Assembly: GCA_024509875.1 (NCBI GenBank)
Contig: JAMPIV010005812.1
Location: forward strand, 653,066-717,065
DNA: 64,000 nucleotides
Direction: 5' to 3'
Source of the DNA: Oreohelix idahoensis
Lineage: Eukaryota; Mollusca; Gastropoda; Stylommatophora; Oreohelicidae
Part shown: in pieces, positions 43,107 through 55,270 of the stretch
Layout of the letters: the number at the start of each line of letters is the position of its first letter
Numbering within the stretch: the stretch's first letter is position 1
Position numbers and translations under genes: made by a program
The notes under the pieces: model-generated
Told to the model about the DNA's origin: nothing
The model's input: only the letters and a program-made list of their open reading frames with translations
Database searches by the model: none

Positions 43107-44400
43107 CATCATCATGTGACGTATTCTTTCCAGAACGTTGTCTCCATTACAGCTGCTCTGAACGCATCACGATTCTGGGCAAGTCGACCTGCATCAGCCA
43201 AAGACAAGTTCAGACTCTCTGTGATGTCCTGGGTCCACCGTCGTCTAGGTCGACCCCTTCCCCTTTTTCCAGGGACCATGCCTTCCATCACTGTTTTTTC
43301 CAGACTATTATGTCTTTTTATATGACCGAAAAATTTCAGCTTCCTTATTGCGATGGTATTTAGGTGCCAATGTTCCTGTACGTTTAGTGTGTGCAGTACT
43401 TCTCTGTTGGTCTTTTTTTCTGTCCAGGGTATTCTCAACATCCTTCTGTAGCATTTCATTTCGAATGATGTAATCTTTTTTGCAACTGTTTTATTGAGTG
43501 TCCAAGTCTCGCAGCCGTATGTTGCCACTGGGAATATACATGCTCTGATCAGTTGTAACTTTGTTTCTTTGCTTGTGCCTTGCCATAGGTTTTTCATCTG
43601 TATTAGTTTATGTGAAGCAATTGCAAGTCTTCTTTTAATTTCTACTGCACAGTCGCCAGAGCTGTTGATGATTGATCCTAAGTATTCGAATTCATTAACA
43701 CTTTCCAGTTCTTCGTTATCAATTTCAATTTCTGGTTTGGTCTTTACTTTGTCTGTTGTCAATACTTTAGTCTTCTTGGTGTTTAGGTATAGATTCTGGG
43801 CCTCGCTGTGTTTTTTTGGTGGACAGAAGTAATTGTTCAAGTCCTTCTGGGTTGGTCGATAGGAGGACTGTGTCGTCAGCATATCTGATTTCCGGGATCT
43901 GGTACCCGCCGATGTTAAATGAGTCAAACTCTGTGTGTTCTTGGTCATCTCTTACATTTCTCATGATATTCTCGGCATAAATGTTAAACAGGTAAGGGGA
44001 AAGGGTACAGCCTTGTCTTACTCCTTTCTGTACTTCAAACCATTCTGATGTTTCACCCTCTATTCTTACGGCTGCCTGTTTTTCTTGGTACAGCAGTGCG
44101 ATGAGTTGTATAAGGTGGTTTGGAAATCCCATATTTTTCATAATAGCCCATAACTGCTGATGTTGTACACAATCGAAAGCTTTGGTGTAATCAATGAAAC
44201 AAGTATGTAGGTCAACGTTGAATTCTCTACACTTTTCTATGATGATCCTCATGTTGAATATATGATCTCTAGTGCCTCTACCTGGTCGAAAACCCGCCTG
44301 TACTTCGTTTATTTCTGTTTCTAGCTTTTGTTGCATCCTTTTCATTATGATTTGTAATAGTATTTTGCTGGCATGGCTTATAAGAGCTATAGTTCTGTAG
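43104..44400 (-). pseudogene. RTE-like LINE, 5'-truncated
   Basis: Two overlapping frames. 44345 to 43767 encodes EVQAGFRPGRGTRDHIFN, KAFDCVQHQQLW, VRQGCTLSPYLFNIYAENI and the active site IRYADDTVLLS. 43948 to 43112 continues with the thumb (FEYLGSIINSSGDC), YGCETWTLNK, RRMLRIPWTEKKTNREVL and GRGRPRRRW. They are joined by a frame change near 43810. Endonuclease is missing; the 5' break is near 44400 at an AT-rich stretch. The 3' end is GATGATGAT next to the microsatellite. It belongs to a different family from LINE copy 1. Confidence 0.85.
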
Positions 44401-45850
44401 TGTGTGTATATATATATATTTATTTTTATTTATTTATTTTTTTCATATACATATGGATGAAAGTGACTTTAGGGGGTTTAAAAAATTTTGTTTTCACTGA
44501 GACTTAATTGGGGACTGACGGGTATTAATATCCGTTGCGTGCGCTTGTTACAAAAAAGAATTAGCTGGCGGAGTACTGAAATGGGTCGTTGTCAGGTCGT
44601 TTGTGATGATGACTCTTCTCTAGAGGCGTATAGATGAACTTCACTCCTAATGCGCTAAGATCTTTATCCATATTTGTTATGAAGTAACTTTGTAATCTCT
44701 TACTATTTCTCTGTCTACTGGTGCGAAAGAAGAGAGAGCGGGTGAAAATTAAGAAGAAAAAAAGAGCATGTATGTAACCTTTCGTGTCCATTGATTTTCG
44801 GGGAACTGCAGATGCCGTTTCCCCTCTAGATAAAGTTAAAATTATTAATTGTATTATTTCTCAGATTCATTAAAACTTACTCGGAAACACATTTAGAAGC
44901 TACTGTAAAAACATTAAAGTATTTACAAATTGTATATATTTTAGTATTTAAAACTTTTAATAAAAAATGTATAAATAAATAAAGAATTCGTAACAAAGTT
45001 ATTTACCCAAATTTTATAGTGAGACAAAATCTACGTGTTTAAAAAAAAAATGGGGTAAAAAAAATTTTTTAAACTATTAATTTTTTCACATATTGTAGGG
45101 TAATGAATTGTCTCCCTTTAAATAATTTCCCTTATACTAATCACTCCATTGATTTAATATAATACATGTTGTGCTCCTATCTGCATGTCATTTCTTCTAC
45201 TTGATCGTGTAATAAGAGGCATAGGGTGACCAGTTGTTGACTGTTTCGTGGAAACCATACACTAAAGTGATATTGGGCAACACTTTTTCATTCTTTCTTA
45301 CTCTTCTGTTTTCAAACTTTCATATTCTTCAGTTTTAATTCTTTCTTACTATTTTTTTTTCATACTTTCTTACATTTCTGGCTTCATTCTTTTTTTACTC
45401 TTCTGTTTCTATTCTTCTAACTCTTCTGTTTTTATTCTTCCACAATCTTCTGTTTTCATTCTTTCTTAACTCTTCATATATGTGTCACTTTTGTTGCCAC
45501 ACTTTTTTTTTTTTTCCAGACTAGAGTATCTTCTCGCAGTTTCTCATTATTTTGTTCAAAAATTGTATTCTTCTTGTAGTTAGGACCGGATTTAGACATG
45601 ATGTGACCGTAAGCTATAGGAGGCTATAGAGGCCCTATTTGGCAATTGAAAACTGAGAAAATGGCCGTGTAACAACTAAATTTGGCAAGAATGTCGCCAA
45701 GATGCATAACAAATCCATGCGAGGTGGGCGGAAGTGTTGCTCCATTAGAGCTTTAAAAATAAGCCTTCAATTCTTCAGCTTCAATACTTTTCTTAAAGCA
45801 AAAAATGCTTCACATTTGTTCCCAGAGAGTCAAGTAAAAGGTAAAAAAAG
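44401..45850. other. Intergenic, AT-rich, with T-rich low-complexity tract
   Basis: No gene is supported. 45290-45475 is a degenerate tandem repeat of CATTCTTTCTTACTCTTCTG-like units. Confidence 0.55.
45290..45475. repeat. Degenerate T/C-rich tandem repeat
   Basis: Six or so units based on TTCTTTCTTACTCTTCTGTT, with variable spacing. Confidence 0.75.
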
Positions 45851-45945
45851 GATCACATTTCACGCCTATTGAGGTATATTGGGAATATGGTGTTAGGCCC
45901 TATTTTCTTGACCAATACGCTACTGCGGCACCAGAGTGTCAAGTG
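45851..45945 (-). repeat. SINE tail, second copy
   Basis: Inverted match to 12648-12729. GGTCAAGAAAATAGGGCC and ACCATATTCCCAATATACC are shared on the minus strand, with scattered substitutions. The front part of the SINE is not recognised here. Confidence 0.7.
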
Positions 45946-46447
45946 ACTGAATGTTTTTAATCCCTAGTAAAATACTCTTGTGAATTTAAAATTGCCAGAA
46001 AATGAAATTACATGGCCAGAGGGTTCCGAGCTCAGGCAGAAGCTATGGGGCTGACCTGGAAAAAAACTGGATTTCGTCTTTACGACAGGCCTTAAGATTT
46101 CGCATGACAACAAACTGAACGCAGAAAATGAAGTAAAATGCTGAGTCCTCCTATCGTATGCCATCAGCTCAAGATCTTTCCAACTCATCAGGTGGGCCAA
46201 CAAGGTCAGTGGTTAGAGCCAGAGGCGTCTCTGAAGTATTTAGCATACCTTTGGCTCCCTTCCCCCATAACGAAACACACTTACAAGTAATATTAAGTAG
46301 TAAGTACTATCATAATAGTGTCCAATGGCACCCTCATCCTGGCTATCACCCGGGGCGGACTGGCTACCTCGCACCCCCATTATTACGCCACTGATAAGCC
46401 TTACTGGTCTTACAACTTCTGTCTATTATAAGCCTACTGACGCTCAT

Positions 46448-47360
46448 CTTCTTCTTCTTTGATCCTTAGCCGCCGACCGTCAAAGCAGTCAGTGGCCATC
46501 ACGCCTAGTGGCGTCTTGTAGGGCAACAACAAATTGATTCCACTTTGCTCGGTCGGTGGCCATCCTTCGTACAGTGCCCCAACTCTGGTTCATTCTTTGC
46601 ATCTCGGCCTCCACAGTCCTCCGCCAGGTTGTTTTTGGTCGGCCTCTCTTTCGTTTTCCTTCAGGGGTCAAAAGCATAGCTGTTCTTGTGATGGCATCGG
46701 GGTCTCTTCTGAGGACATGGCCAACCCAGCTCCAGCGTCTGCCAGCTATGATGGTGTGCATGTCCTCTTGCTTGCTACGAGTAAGCAGATCTTGGTTAGT
46801 GATGGTATTTGGCCAAAAGATTCGCTGAAGTTTTCTTAGGCATGTTGTGTGAAAAGAGGACAATTTCGACATTTCTTTCTCTGTAACTCTCCAGCATTCC
46901 GCGCCATAGAGAAGCACAGAAAGCACACAGCTCTGATATAATCTTAATTTTGTGCTTGTGCTGTATTGGGAGGACTTCCAGATGTTGTTTAGGCTAAAGA
47001 AGGCTGTTCTTGCCTTATTCATTCTGATGTTTATGTCTTTGCCTGCCCCGCCGTCTGGTGTTACTATGCTTCCTAGGTATGTGAAGGTATCTGTCTGTAC
47101 CAATTGCTGATTCCTTACTGATATGGGCTCAGGGTTGCTCACATTGAGCGTCATGACCTCAGACTTCTTTAAATTGATATTCAAGCCCACCTGCTGGCTA
47201 AACTTATTAAGTCTATCCGTTTTTTCCTGGATGTGTTGATGTGAATGTGCTAGTAGTGCAATGTCATCTGCACATTCCAGATCTTCCAATGTAGAAAATG
47301 TTGTCCATCTTATTCCTCTTGGACTGCCCTCTGTTGTCTGGCGCATCACCCAGTCTATGA
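46448..47360 (-). mobile_element. 5'-truncated LINE (family of copy 1) with 14-bp target duplication
   Basis: The 14-bp repeat CTACTGACGCTCAT lies at 46434-46447 and 47361-47374. The 3' end is the CTTCTTCTTCTTTGATCC tail (inverted). The 5' end stops inside the RT domain. This is a classic abortive target-primed insertion of about 0.9 kb. Confidence 0.93.
46489..47349 (-). CDS. LINE RT C-terminal half (copy 2)
   Basis: 286 residues, open, and nearly identical to the window's first LINE. Differences include LECADDIALL in place of the YADD core, so the first active-site Tyr is Cys here. The frame starts only because the truncated insert supplies an ATG; it cannot make a full RT. The high identity to 1-1062 indicates recent activity of the family. 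Confidence 0.85.
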   Translation of the reverse strand: MMRQTTEGSPRGIRWTTFSTLEDLECADDIALLAHSHQHIQEKTDRLNKFSQQVGLNINLKKSEVMTLNVSNPEPISVRNQQLVQTDTFTYLGSIVTPDGGAGKDINIRMNKARTAFFSLNNIWKSSQYSTSTKLRLYQSCVLSVLLYGAECWRVTEKEMSKLSSFHTTCLRKLQRIFWPNTITNQDLLTRSKQEDMHTIIAGRRWSWVGHVLRRDPDAITRTAMLLTPEGKRKRGRPKTTWRRTVEAEMQRMNQSWGTVRRMATDRAKWNQFVVALQDATRRDGH

Positions 47361-47551
47361 CTACTGACGCTCATGGTTTCCTTAAATTTTTCCTTCTCTA
47401 TACTTCATCTCCCCCTCTTAGTTGTAAAAATCCATTCCCATTTCTCAACTTCTACGCTTACTTCGGTTGTCAGGATGACGTTGATTTCCATGAGCGAGCT
47501 CAAGAGATGCTTGAGTTTTTTCGCCGACGTCTTTATCCAGAACGTGTTCTA

Positions 47552-47830
47552 TCAGAGGCTCGGGGAGCCTCGCTAGCGTAGTGGTTACCACACCGATCTA
47601 GTTACCGGGTGATCCAGGATCAAACCCGGGCGACGGCATTTGAGGATTTTTCGTCGACCGATATTTGGACTGGATTAACTCGAGACCTGGCGAGGACATT
47701 TGAAGGAGTGTCGTCGACCAGGGACTGGCGGCTTCTGAGCCGACCCAGCTCTAATGGGTACCTCCGAAATCGGCGAGTATCTGCCTGAATGGCGAGGTGT
47801 CACGAAGTGGTTTTAAAGTTTGTTAGAGTT
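47552..47830 (+). repeat. tRNA-derived SINE
   Basis: The head GCTAGCGTAGTGGTTACCAC carries an A box, and GGATCAAACCCGGGCG a B box. The body has GTCGTCGACC twice and the core CGACCCAGCTCTAATGGG with TACC, which is shared with the SINE tail at 12561-12590. The ends are approximate and no target duplication was found. Confidence 0.7.
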
Positions 47831-50465
47831 GGCCTGAATGAAAGCAAGACCCTAGTATGAGAAAGTCTGAGAAGATAGAATTAGATGAAAATTGACATGC
47901 CTGTGGACAGATGAGACTATTGGCTCAAGGGATAGAACCAGGATTTGCCTCTCCCCTTGCCGCTTCGTGACTTCAAAATGGCTATAATCTCACCCTTTTC
48001 TGACTACCTTTAAAAACAAGGAGATAAGGTGTATAAAAACGACCACAGACACCACTATACAGACAACATAGAGTAAGTATAGAGTGTAGAAGCTGATCCA
48101 GTAAGTATATTATAGATACATTTATTTACACACAGAAATCATTAAAGTTCATCATACATCAAATTTAAAAAAATTAGCGTGCACTGTTGCACGGCCTGAA
48201 AAACAACGTAACAAGTACATTGATAGACACTAGAAAAAAACCCAAATCACATTCACTCTTTCTGTCACCCTGCTGAGGAACAATAAAATAATTAGTGATT
48301 AAAATAACTCTACTATTGTGGCGGCTGTCCACTTTATCCTCCACTCTCTAACAAAATAAGATTCCACTGTCTCAGTCCTGTTGACTCTTCCTCAACGAAC
48401 GTCTACACCGCTTTCCACTTGTTAGGCGATATGCGCCGCTAACTAACACCATTGGAGATGCTAAAATAATAGACTTGGAGTAACACAATGGCTCAGTGTC
48501 TATCCTTCGAGTGGACACTGAACAGACCCTACTGCTCGTGTCTATTTTCTCCCTCCTCTCTCTCTCTCCCTCTCTACTTCGTGATCTCAGTGTCTCTCTA
48601 ATACTCGACGACTGATGATGCGGCGTCTCCGTTATTACGCTCTTCTCTCGTTTCTTTCAAGACCCAGGTATGGTAACCCTATCACCTGTTCCTGAAGCTG
48701 GGGAGGATGGTGATGAAATTCTGGCGTCAAGCATGAGGTACTTGATTAACTGTCGAAAAACGTCTCTGCTGCTGAATAGCTTCCCTCTTTTAACCCGCTC
48801 CGGAGTTAGAGGAAAAACACAGCCTTGATTTCCGGATGTACGCAATTGAAACCAGTCTCGCTGAAGAATTGAACTTCACTGCAATAGACCGTTTAGGTTA
48901 TGTTCTTTTGCTCCTGACGATAACTCGAGTACTCTGACCCTGAGATATGTCTTTTTGCCGTGGATAATTTTATTTGACAAAATTATGCTCTCCCACTGTT
49001 TCGCCATGACTCGATGAAATTAAAAGAAAATGTGTCTATTGTATAACAACTCCAACATAACGCATCTCTAACCCATTAATCTTTATAACTCCCTTACTCA
49101 GTACTTCTCTCGTCATGTACAATAGTACATAAAATAATACTACCAACGTGGCACTTAAATCTCTCTCCTCCCACTCCCCTTCTTTCGTTCTGAACCACCA
49201 TACATAAAATATTCCTACCCACGTGTCTCTCTATCTCACGCTCCTAGTCTGCCAGGTAGGTAAACAAAAATCTTCCGACCTGTCTGACATATTACGTGGC
49301 TGTTACGCATGGCTAACCCCGTGTCCCAACATTATAGCTAGGGAACTTCTTTTAACGTTACCCATGAGGTTTCCTACTTACTCCAAAATTAAATGAAATC
49401 TCGCCATAGGAATAGTTTACTCCTCTAAGCAGTATAATTCACTGATAACATATCCACATTTAAGGCACAATAAAAGTAACATACACACAATGGATTCCCA
49501 ATAAAATTACATTTGTAAATACACCGGAATAAATGGTGGTTTTACATAACATTCTACAACTATGAGCACACGTGTAGCTTATAACTTCACACGTTCCTAT
49601 CTCCTGCCAAAATCATAGAAAGAATAAGCACACTGTTGCATTTACATCGTTCTTCAAAGATGATAATGGATGTCACTATCGTTTAGAACTTAAAAGTTAA
49701 TGTCCCCGAAGAAGTTAACTACGGGCGAATTTCTCAAAGAACCCTCTAATAAATAAACGATAATAAAATTACTACATACCGATTATCGCTGTTTTCCCCC
49801 ACAGTGGAGACGATAAATCGAAGTCGACCGGCAGGCAATATTTCTTCAGAGAGACTTGCCCGCCGTTTAACTGGCTATTTATACACACCGGCCCCCCCCC
49901 CCGCGTGTTCTCTCCTACGCATACCCTTCCTTTCCCTCGGACCAATGGAAACGCTAGAAAAGTAAAAATAACTACGAGCTACGCCAATCAAATTTGAAAA
50001 CAACACGAAAATCGCGTATCCAAAAATTGCGTCACGTCCACGTGCGTTTCTGACGCGTCATATAGGCGTGCCCGAAAAATAGCGATTTTCGTAAACAACG
50101 AAAAATCGCGAAAATCAGAAGAAAGAAAAACTGGTCGAGTGTAAAATAAACCTACCATCATAAAACGACCCCATTTAATTATCTACCCAAAAATACCAAC
50201 CGCGATATATATACAAATGAGAAGAAAAAAATGATGAAAATTCAAAAATAGAACCGCAGAATCGGGCCGGTTGAAGGACAGAATTCCAGTGCAGCATCAC
50301 ACGAGGGACACCTGTCTCTGTACAAGAAAAAAGGGATACTCACGTAAAATCAATGTCAGGTTAGACATCAATAATAACCTGAGATTTCGCCTCGAGTATT
50401 AGCGGGCGTACGAAAAAAAAAATCAGATGCTCTTAATCGCATCATACACGTCACTCGTCAGATGA
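47831..50465. other. Intergenic, no gene seen
   Basis: Long stretch with only short random frames. It contains a CT-rich block near 48540-48600, a run of C at about 49890-49900 and AT-rich ends. A solo LTR or other noncoding repeat could be hidden here, but no second copy exists in the window to show it. Confidence 0.5.
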
Positions 50466-50662
50466 CACTCACTACTAAACCTTCTGCTGAATCTGACAGA
50501 CCTGAAACTTGTTCTAACTTTCCATCCTCACTTTTTGGCGGTGAAAAGAATTATATTTCGTCATCTTCCTATTCTCAACTCTGATCCTGTTAACAATGAG
50601 TTGTTCTGTGATCCCCCTCTGGTATCATATCGTAGGGATAAGAATTTCAAGGACATTCGAGG
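50466..50662 (+). pseudogene. Penelope-like retroelement fragment
   Basis: About 65 open codons encode LTFHPHFLAVKRIIFRHLPI and PPLVSYRRDKNFKDIR. The HP..L, then PPLVSYRRDKN, pattern is that of the linker between RT and the GIY-YIG region in Penelope-like elements, as I recall the family. It is cut on the right by the minus-strand LINE and decays on the left. Confidence 0.55.
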
Positions 50663-50663
50663 A

Positions 50664-52213
50664 ATGTGCTAGTAGTGCAATGTCGTCTGCATATTCCAGA
50701 TCTTCCAATGTAGAAAATGTAGTCCATCTTATTCCTCTTGGATTGCCCTCTGTTGTCTGGTGCATCACCCAGTCTATGACTGTTAAAAATAAAGTGGTGG
50801 ATAAGGGGCATCCTTGTCGTACTCCTGTCTTCACCTCAAAGGTAAGGTTGCTCTGCCCAAGGCTACACGTAAAGTTGGCATAGAAGCTTTTTATGATTAA
50901 CACTATGCAGCTTGGAATTCCATAAGCCCTCAGTATTTTCCATAAACTGTCCCTATGTATACTGTCAAAAGCCTTCTCAAAATCAACGAAATTAATGTAC
51001 AGCTGTCTTTGCCATTCTGAGCACTGCTCTATAATGTTCCTGAGGGTAAATATATGATCTACACATCTTCTGTTCTTTCTAAATCCTGCTTGTTCTTTCC
51101 TCAGTTTGTGGTCTACTGCTTTTGAAATTCTCTGTATAATTACCCTGCCTAGAACTTTCCTGGGAACTGAGAGAAGAGTGATTCCTTTCCAATTATTGCA
51201 GTCTGCAAGATCTCTCTTTTTGGGCAATTTGACAATTATTCCTTTGCTCCACTCTGCTGGTGTTGTCCCTGCTTTCCAGACTTGTGCAAATAGTGGTTCT
51301 AATAGTTCTGCTGTTAGCTCATGGTCTGTCTTAAATAGCTCTGCATTTAAGTTATCATGACCAGGAGCTTTTCCACTCTTTAACCCTTTGATTGCTGTGA
51401 TAATTTTCGTGGAATTTCTGTATTAACTAGATCGTTTTCAACTTCAGAAACATTCAATTGTATCCTCTGGTGGTTCCTTGTTCATAGTTTCTCTGAAATG
51501 CTCTGCCCATCTTGTTTCCTGTGCCTCTGCTGTCGTGATGGGTTTTCCTTGCTTATCACTTCTTCTTCTTCTTCTTCCATCCTTAGCCATCAACCGGCAA
51601 AGCAGTATGTGGCCAGTACGCCTAGTGGCGTCTTAGGGCAACAACAAATTGATCAATCTATCGCTGTTTCCACCACGCCTAGTGGCGTCTTTGTGGAACA
51701 AAAACAGACCAAACAATCTATCATTGTTTCCGTAATCAGATTGGTTGGCAAGCAGGTGATCAGCCCACTGTGCGAAGTTTTTGCGGGATGGGGTAAACAG
51801 CCCCATGCCCATACCCTCCTTAGTCGCTTTTTACGACATGCATGGTAGGGTGCAGTGTTACTATTCTTTGCTCCCCTCTCGGGCCCCGGTAACACACGGG
51901 TGTGCTTATCACTTACTAATGTAATATTGTTTGCACCTCGTTTTCCGCTGATGAATTTAGTTATTTTGTATACTGTGCTTTGTTCATTTCTCAGTGCTGC
52001 CTCTTCTGCCTGTCTTGCAAGGTCGTCTAGGAAATTCCTTTTGTTGGCTCGGGTTTGGCGTTTAACTTCCTTGTCCAGCTGACTGTACTGTTCGCTATAT
52101 AGTTGCTTTAACCTGGGGGACTTCGCTTCTGTTTTCTTTCTTTTCATTTCCTTTCTCATCGTTATAGAGTTTATTGTTTCTGGTGTTATCCAGTCTTGCG
52201 TCTTTCCTTCCAA
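50664..52213 (-). pseudogene. LINE (family of copy 1), RT N-half, carrying a SINE
   Basis: Minus-strand frames give, in order, DWITPETINSITMRKEMKRK and LDDLARQAEEAALRNEQ (52213 to about 51915). The SINE insertion follows, and then a stretch with MPKKRDLADCNNWKGITLLS, LRKEQAGFRKNRRCVDHIF, FEKAFDSIHRDSLW and LEYADDIALLAHS (51227 to 50660). Together they cover the linker, fingers and palm of RT. The 3' third is missing, which simple 5' truncation does not explain; recombination or deletion at 50663 is likely. Bases 51228-51549 still encode decayed linker. Confidence 0.85.
51562..51902 (-). repeat. SINE inserted in the LINE, sharing the LINE's 3' tail
   Basis: 341 bp flanked by the 12-bp duplicate TGCTTATCACTT (51550-51561 and 51903-51914). 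Its last ~85 bases on the minus strand (CAATTTGTTGTTGCCCT, then GACGCCACTAGGCGT and GGCTAAGGAT, then GAAGAAGAAG) match the 3' end of LINE copy 1 almost base for base. A 56-60 bp piece with ACGCCTAGTGGCGTCTT is duplicated inside (51618 and 51674). The 5' part has CATGTCGTAAAAAGCGACTA. Confidence 0.9.
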
Positions 52214-52214
52214 T

Positions 52215-55200
52215 TGGAGCTAAGTAAACTAAGCATAGAACAAATTGAATCTAACAGTATAGATATATTTGCAGAAAAACTAACAAATGAGATTTTAAAA
52301 ATAGCAATAAAATTTATACCAAACAGGAATATGCCTGATCACTTAAAACCAACACAAAAAGGTAAAAATAGGAAAAGAAACAAAGATAAAAATCCAGTAC
52401 CATGGTGGACAGACAGATGCACAGAACAACTGAAATTGAGGAAGAGGGCCCTGACAAAGTATAGAAAAGCCAAAACTGAAGAGAATTACACAAACTATAA
52501 AAAAAATAAGAAATGAAACAAATAAAATAATATTCAGAGCTAAAGAAAAGAGTTGGAGAACATTTTGTCAAACATTAAACCATATGTCACAAGTAACTAC
52601 AGTTTGGAGAAAACTAAAAACAATTAAAGGAGGAAACAACAAGAAATTTAAAATCCCAACAATTAAAATACCAGAGAGAGCTGAAACAGATAGAGAAAAA
52701 GCCAACATACTAGCTAAAATACTTCTATCAGGTTAGTTCAATAGACAGTCTAGATAAGGCAGAAATAAATAGGCGGAAAACACTGCTAGAAAATTTAAAA
52801 GAAGAAAATATGGACACCTCACAGGATGCTAATTATTTAAATGCAGATATTACAGTAGATGAAGTAGAAAGAGCTCTAGCAGGAAAAACCAATACCATCT
52901 CTGGGAAAGACATTCTGAGCTATGAAATCCTCAAAAAGGTACCAAATACAACTCTAAGGGTGATTGCATCCCTCTACAACAAAATCTGGCACACGGGAAA
53001 AATACCATGTTTATGGAAGACAGCAGTAGTCATCCCCATACCACATGATGTCAGCTCATACAGGCCAATATCGTTAACATCGCATCTAGGAAAAATTCTA
53101 GAAACAATAGTCAACAGCTGACTAAAATTTCACCTAGAAAAGCATAATTTGTACAGTCCAACCCAGGCAGGCTTCAGAAGCCAAAATAGTACAATAGAGC
53201 AATTGTTGAGGCTGGAACATGATGTTAAAACAGGCTTCAAAGGGAATGAAAAGACAGTAGCAATATTCCTTGATGTAGCAAGAGCATATGATGAGTGTTG
53301 GAGGGAGGGTGTACTACATAAAATCAGGAAATTAAACATAGTGGGCAGAACTTACAATTATTTAGAAAACTTCCTGCAGGATAGATACTTCACGGTACAA
53401 ATAAACAATGATAGATCTGAGGTGTATGAACAACAGAATGGAATCCCCCAGGGATCAGTAATATCACCATCTATTTTTACGATTATGGTCAACGACCTAG
53501 GCGACGAGTTTAAAGACTTAAAAAACAACCTATCTCAGTTTGCAGATGACGCTGCGATATGGAGAACGGGAAGAAATCTCCCATTCCTCTATAAAACAGT
53601 ACACAAACAAATAGATAAAGTATCTGACTGGATGAACAAGTGGGGATTTAATCTAAACGTTAAAAAATCATAGGAATGATCTTCAGTAGAGGGCGTGTAA
53701 TTAAAAACAATATAATTGACATAAGCATTAATGAGCAAAAAGTATGCACAGCAAAATCAACTAGATTTCTTGGTATGGTACTAGACCAGCAACTAAACTG
53801 GAACAAACACATAGACCTATTAGTGCAAAGCAGTAGGGGACTTATTAACATGCTAAGATATATGAAAGGAAGTGGTTGGGGAGCCTGAAATAAAACAATG
53901 TTAACCTTCTATAAATCATTTATTAGGGGCAAACTTGACTATGCCAGTGTTGTCTGTGCATCAGCCGCCCCGTGCAATAAGAAAATACTAGACACAGTCC
54001 AAAACCAGGCAGTGTCAATAATAGCAGGTGCCTCAAAGGGAACATCAGCAGAGGCACTAGAAGTAGCGCTAGGCATTATACCCCTGGAGCTAAGGAGAAA
54101 AGAACTGAGATTCAGCTACTGGGCAAGAGTGGCAAAAGATCCAACTCACCCAGCACACAAAACCTTTGACAGGGGTAACCAGTACATAGGCCACATTCCA
54201 TTAAACCATAATAGATACCCGTCAGGGTGGAAAACAATGGATGAAATGGATCAATACCCAGACCTATTTAATACGATAAACAGTAGTGCTCAGTATAAAG
54301 CAAAGATCCCACCATGGGAATTAAAGTGCCAGAAACTGACTCCCACTTATCAAAGATCATAAGCAAATCTAACGACATAATCTCAGCAAAAAGTAAAGCA
54401 CTAGAGTACATAGAACGGTATATAAATAATAGCATAACTATATATACAGATGGGTCAAAAGATGAAGAAGGACAATTAGGAGCAGGAATAGCAATACCAA
54501 AATTAAAAATTTATAAAAGATACAAAGTAACAGGTAATACATCCATCTTTACAGCAGAATTAGTGGCAATCCTAAAAGCTTTAGAAATAGCTGCAGAAAA
54601 CCCACCAAAGAAAGTAACCATTCTCGCAGATTCCCTTTCATCACTAGTAGCTATCAGAAACAGAAATAAATGTAGCAGGCCAGATATTATAGAGGAAATA
54701 CTACAGATTAATACATATCTGCACACTATAGGATGCAGTGCAACAATAACATGGATACCATCACATGTGGGGATAGCAGGAAATGAGCTTGCAGACAAAG
54801 AAGCCAAAGGGAGGAGAACTAGGTATAACAAAATTGAAGTAGTCTTAGGGAAGTTTGAAATTAAGAGCTTAATTGCTCAAGCAATAACTAAAGAGTGGAT
54901 AACAGCATGGGACCAAAGTAAAAAAGCAAGACACTCATATAAAATCCTAACAAAAAACCAAGCAAAAAATGTCAAATAAAAGGTGAACTAAAAATACCAA
55001 TTAATAAAAAATTGCTGAGACTCAAGCTTGGAACTGGATATTTCATGATTGAGGAACCCACATGTGAAGAGTGTCAAGAACCAAACACAATTAGACACTT
55101 TCTGGTGGACTGCAAGAAATATGACCAACAGAGGCAAAACATTAAGACATGCTGTAGTAACCACAAGGTAGAAATGAGTGTAGAAAATCTCATAGGCACA

Positions 55201-55270
55201 AAGACCCCTTCAGAAATGCAAAAGTTAATAAAACACTATATTACAAAAACAAAAGCTAACATATAAAAAA
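52215..55270 (+). pseudogene. I-clade LINE with RT and RNase H, multiply broken
   Basis: Consecutive plus-strand pieces. 52215-52516 is the linker after endonuclease (PVPWWTDRCTEQLKLRKRAL). 52810-53121 is the RT fingers (WKTAVVIPIPHD, SYRPISLTSHLGKILE). 53149-53673 is the palm (PTQAGFRSQNSTIEQLLRLE, GIPQGSVISPSIF and FADDAAIW). 53676-54362 is the thumb, in two frames. 54314-54979 is RNase H, with IYTDGSKDEEG, FTAELVAILKALE, ILADSLSSL and GNELADKEAK keeping the catalytic residues. 55012-55266 is the Cys region with CEECQEPNTIRHFLVDC. At least five breaks make it dead. Endonuclease is missing, the usual 5' truncation. Confidence 0.88.
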
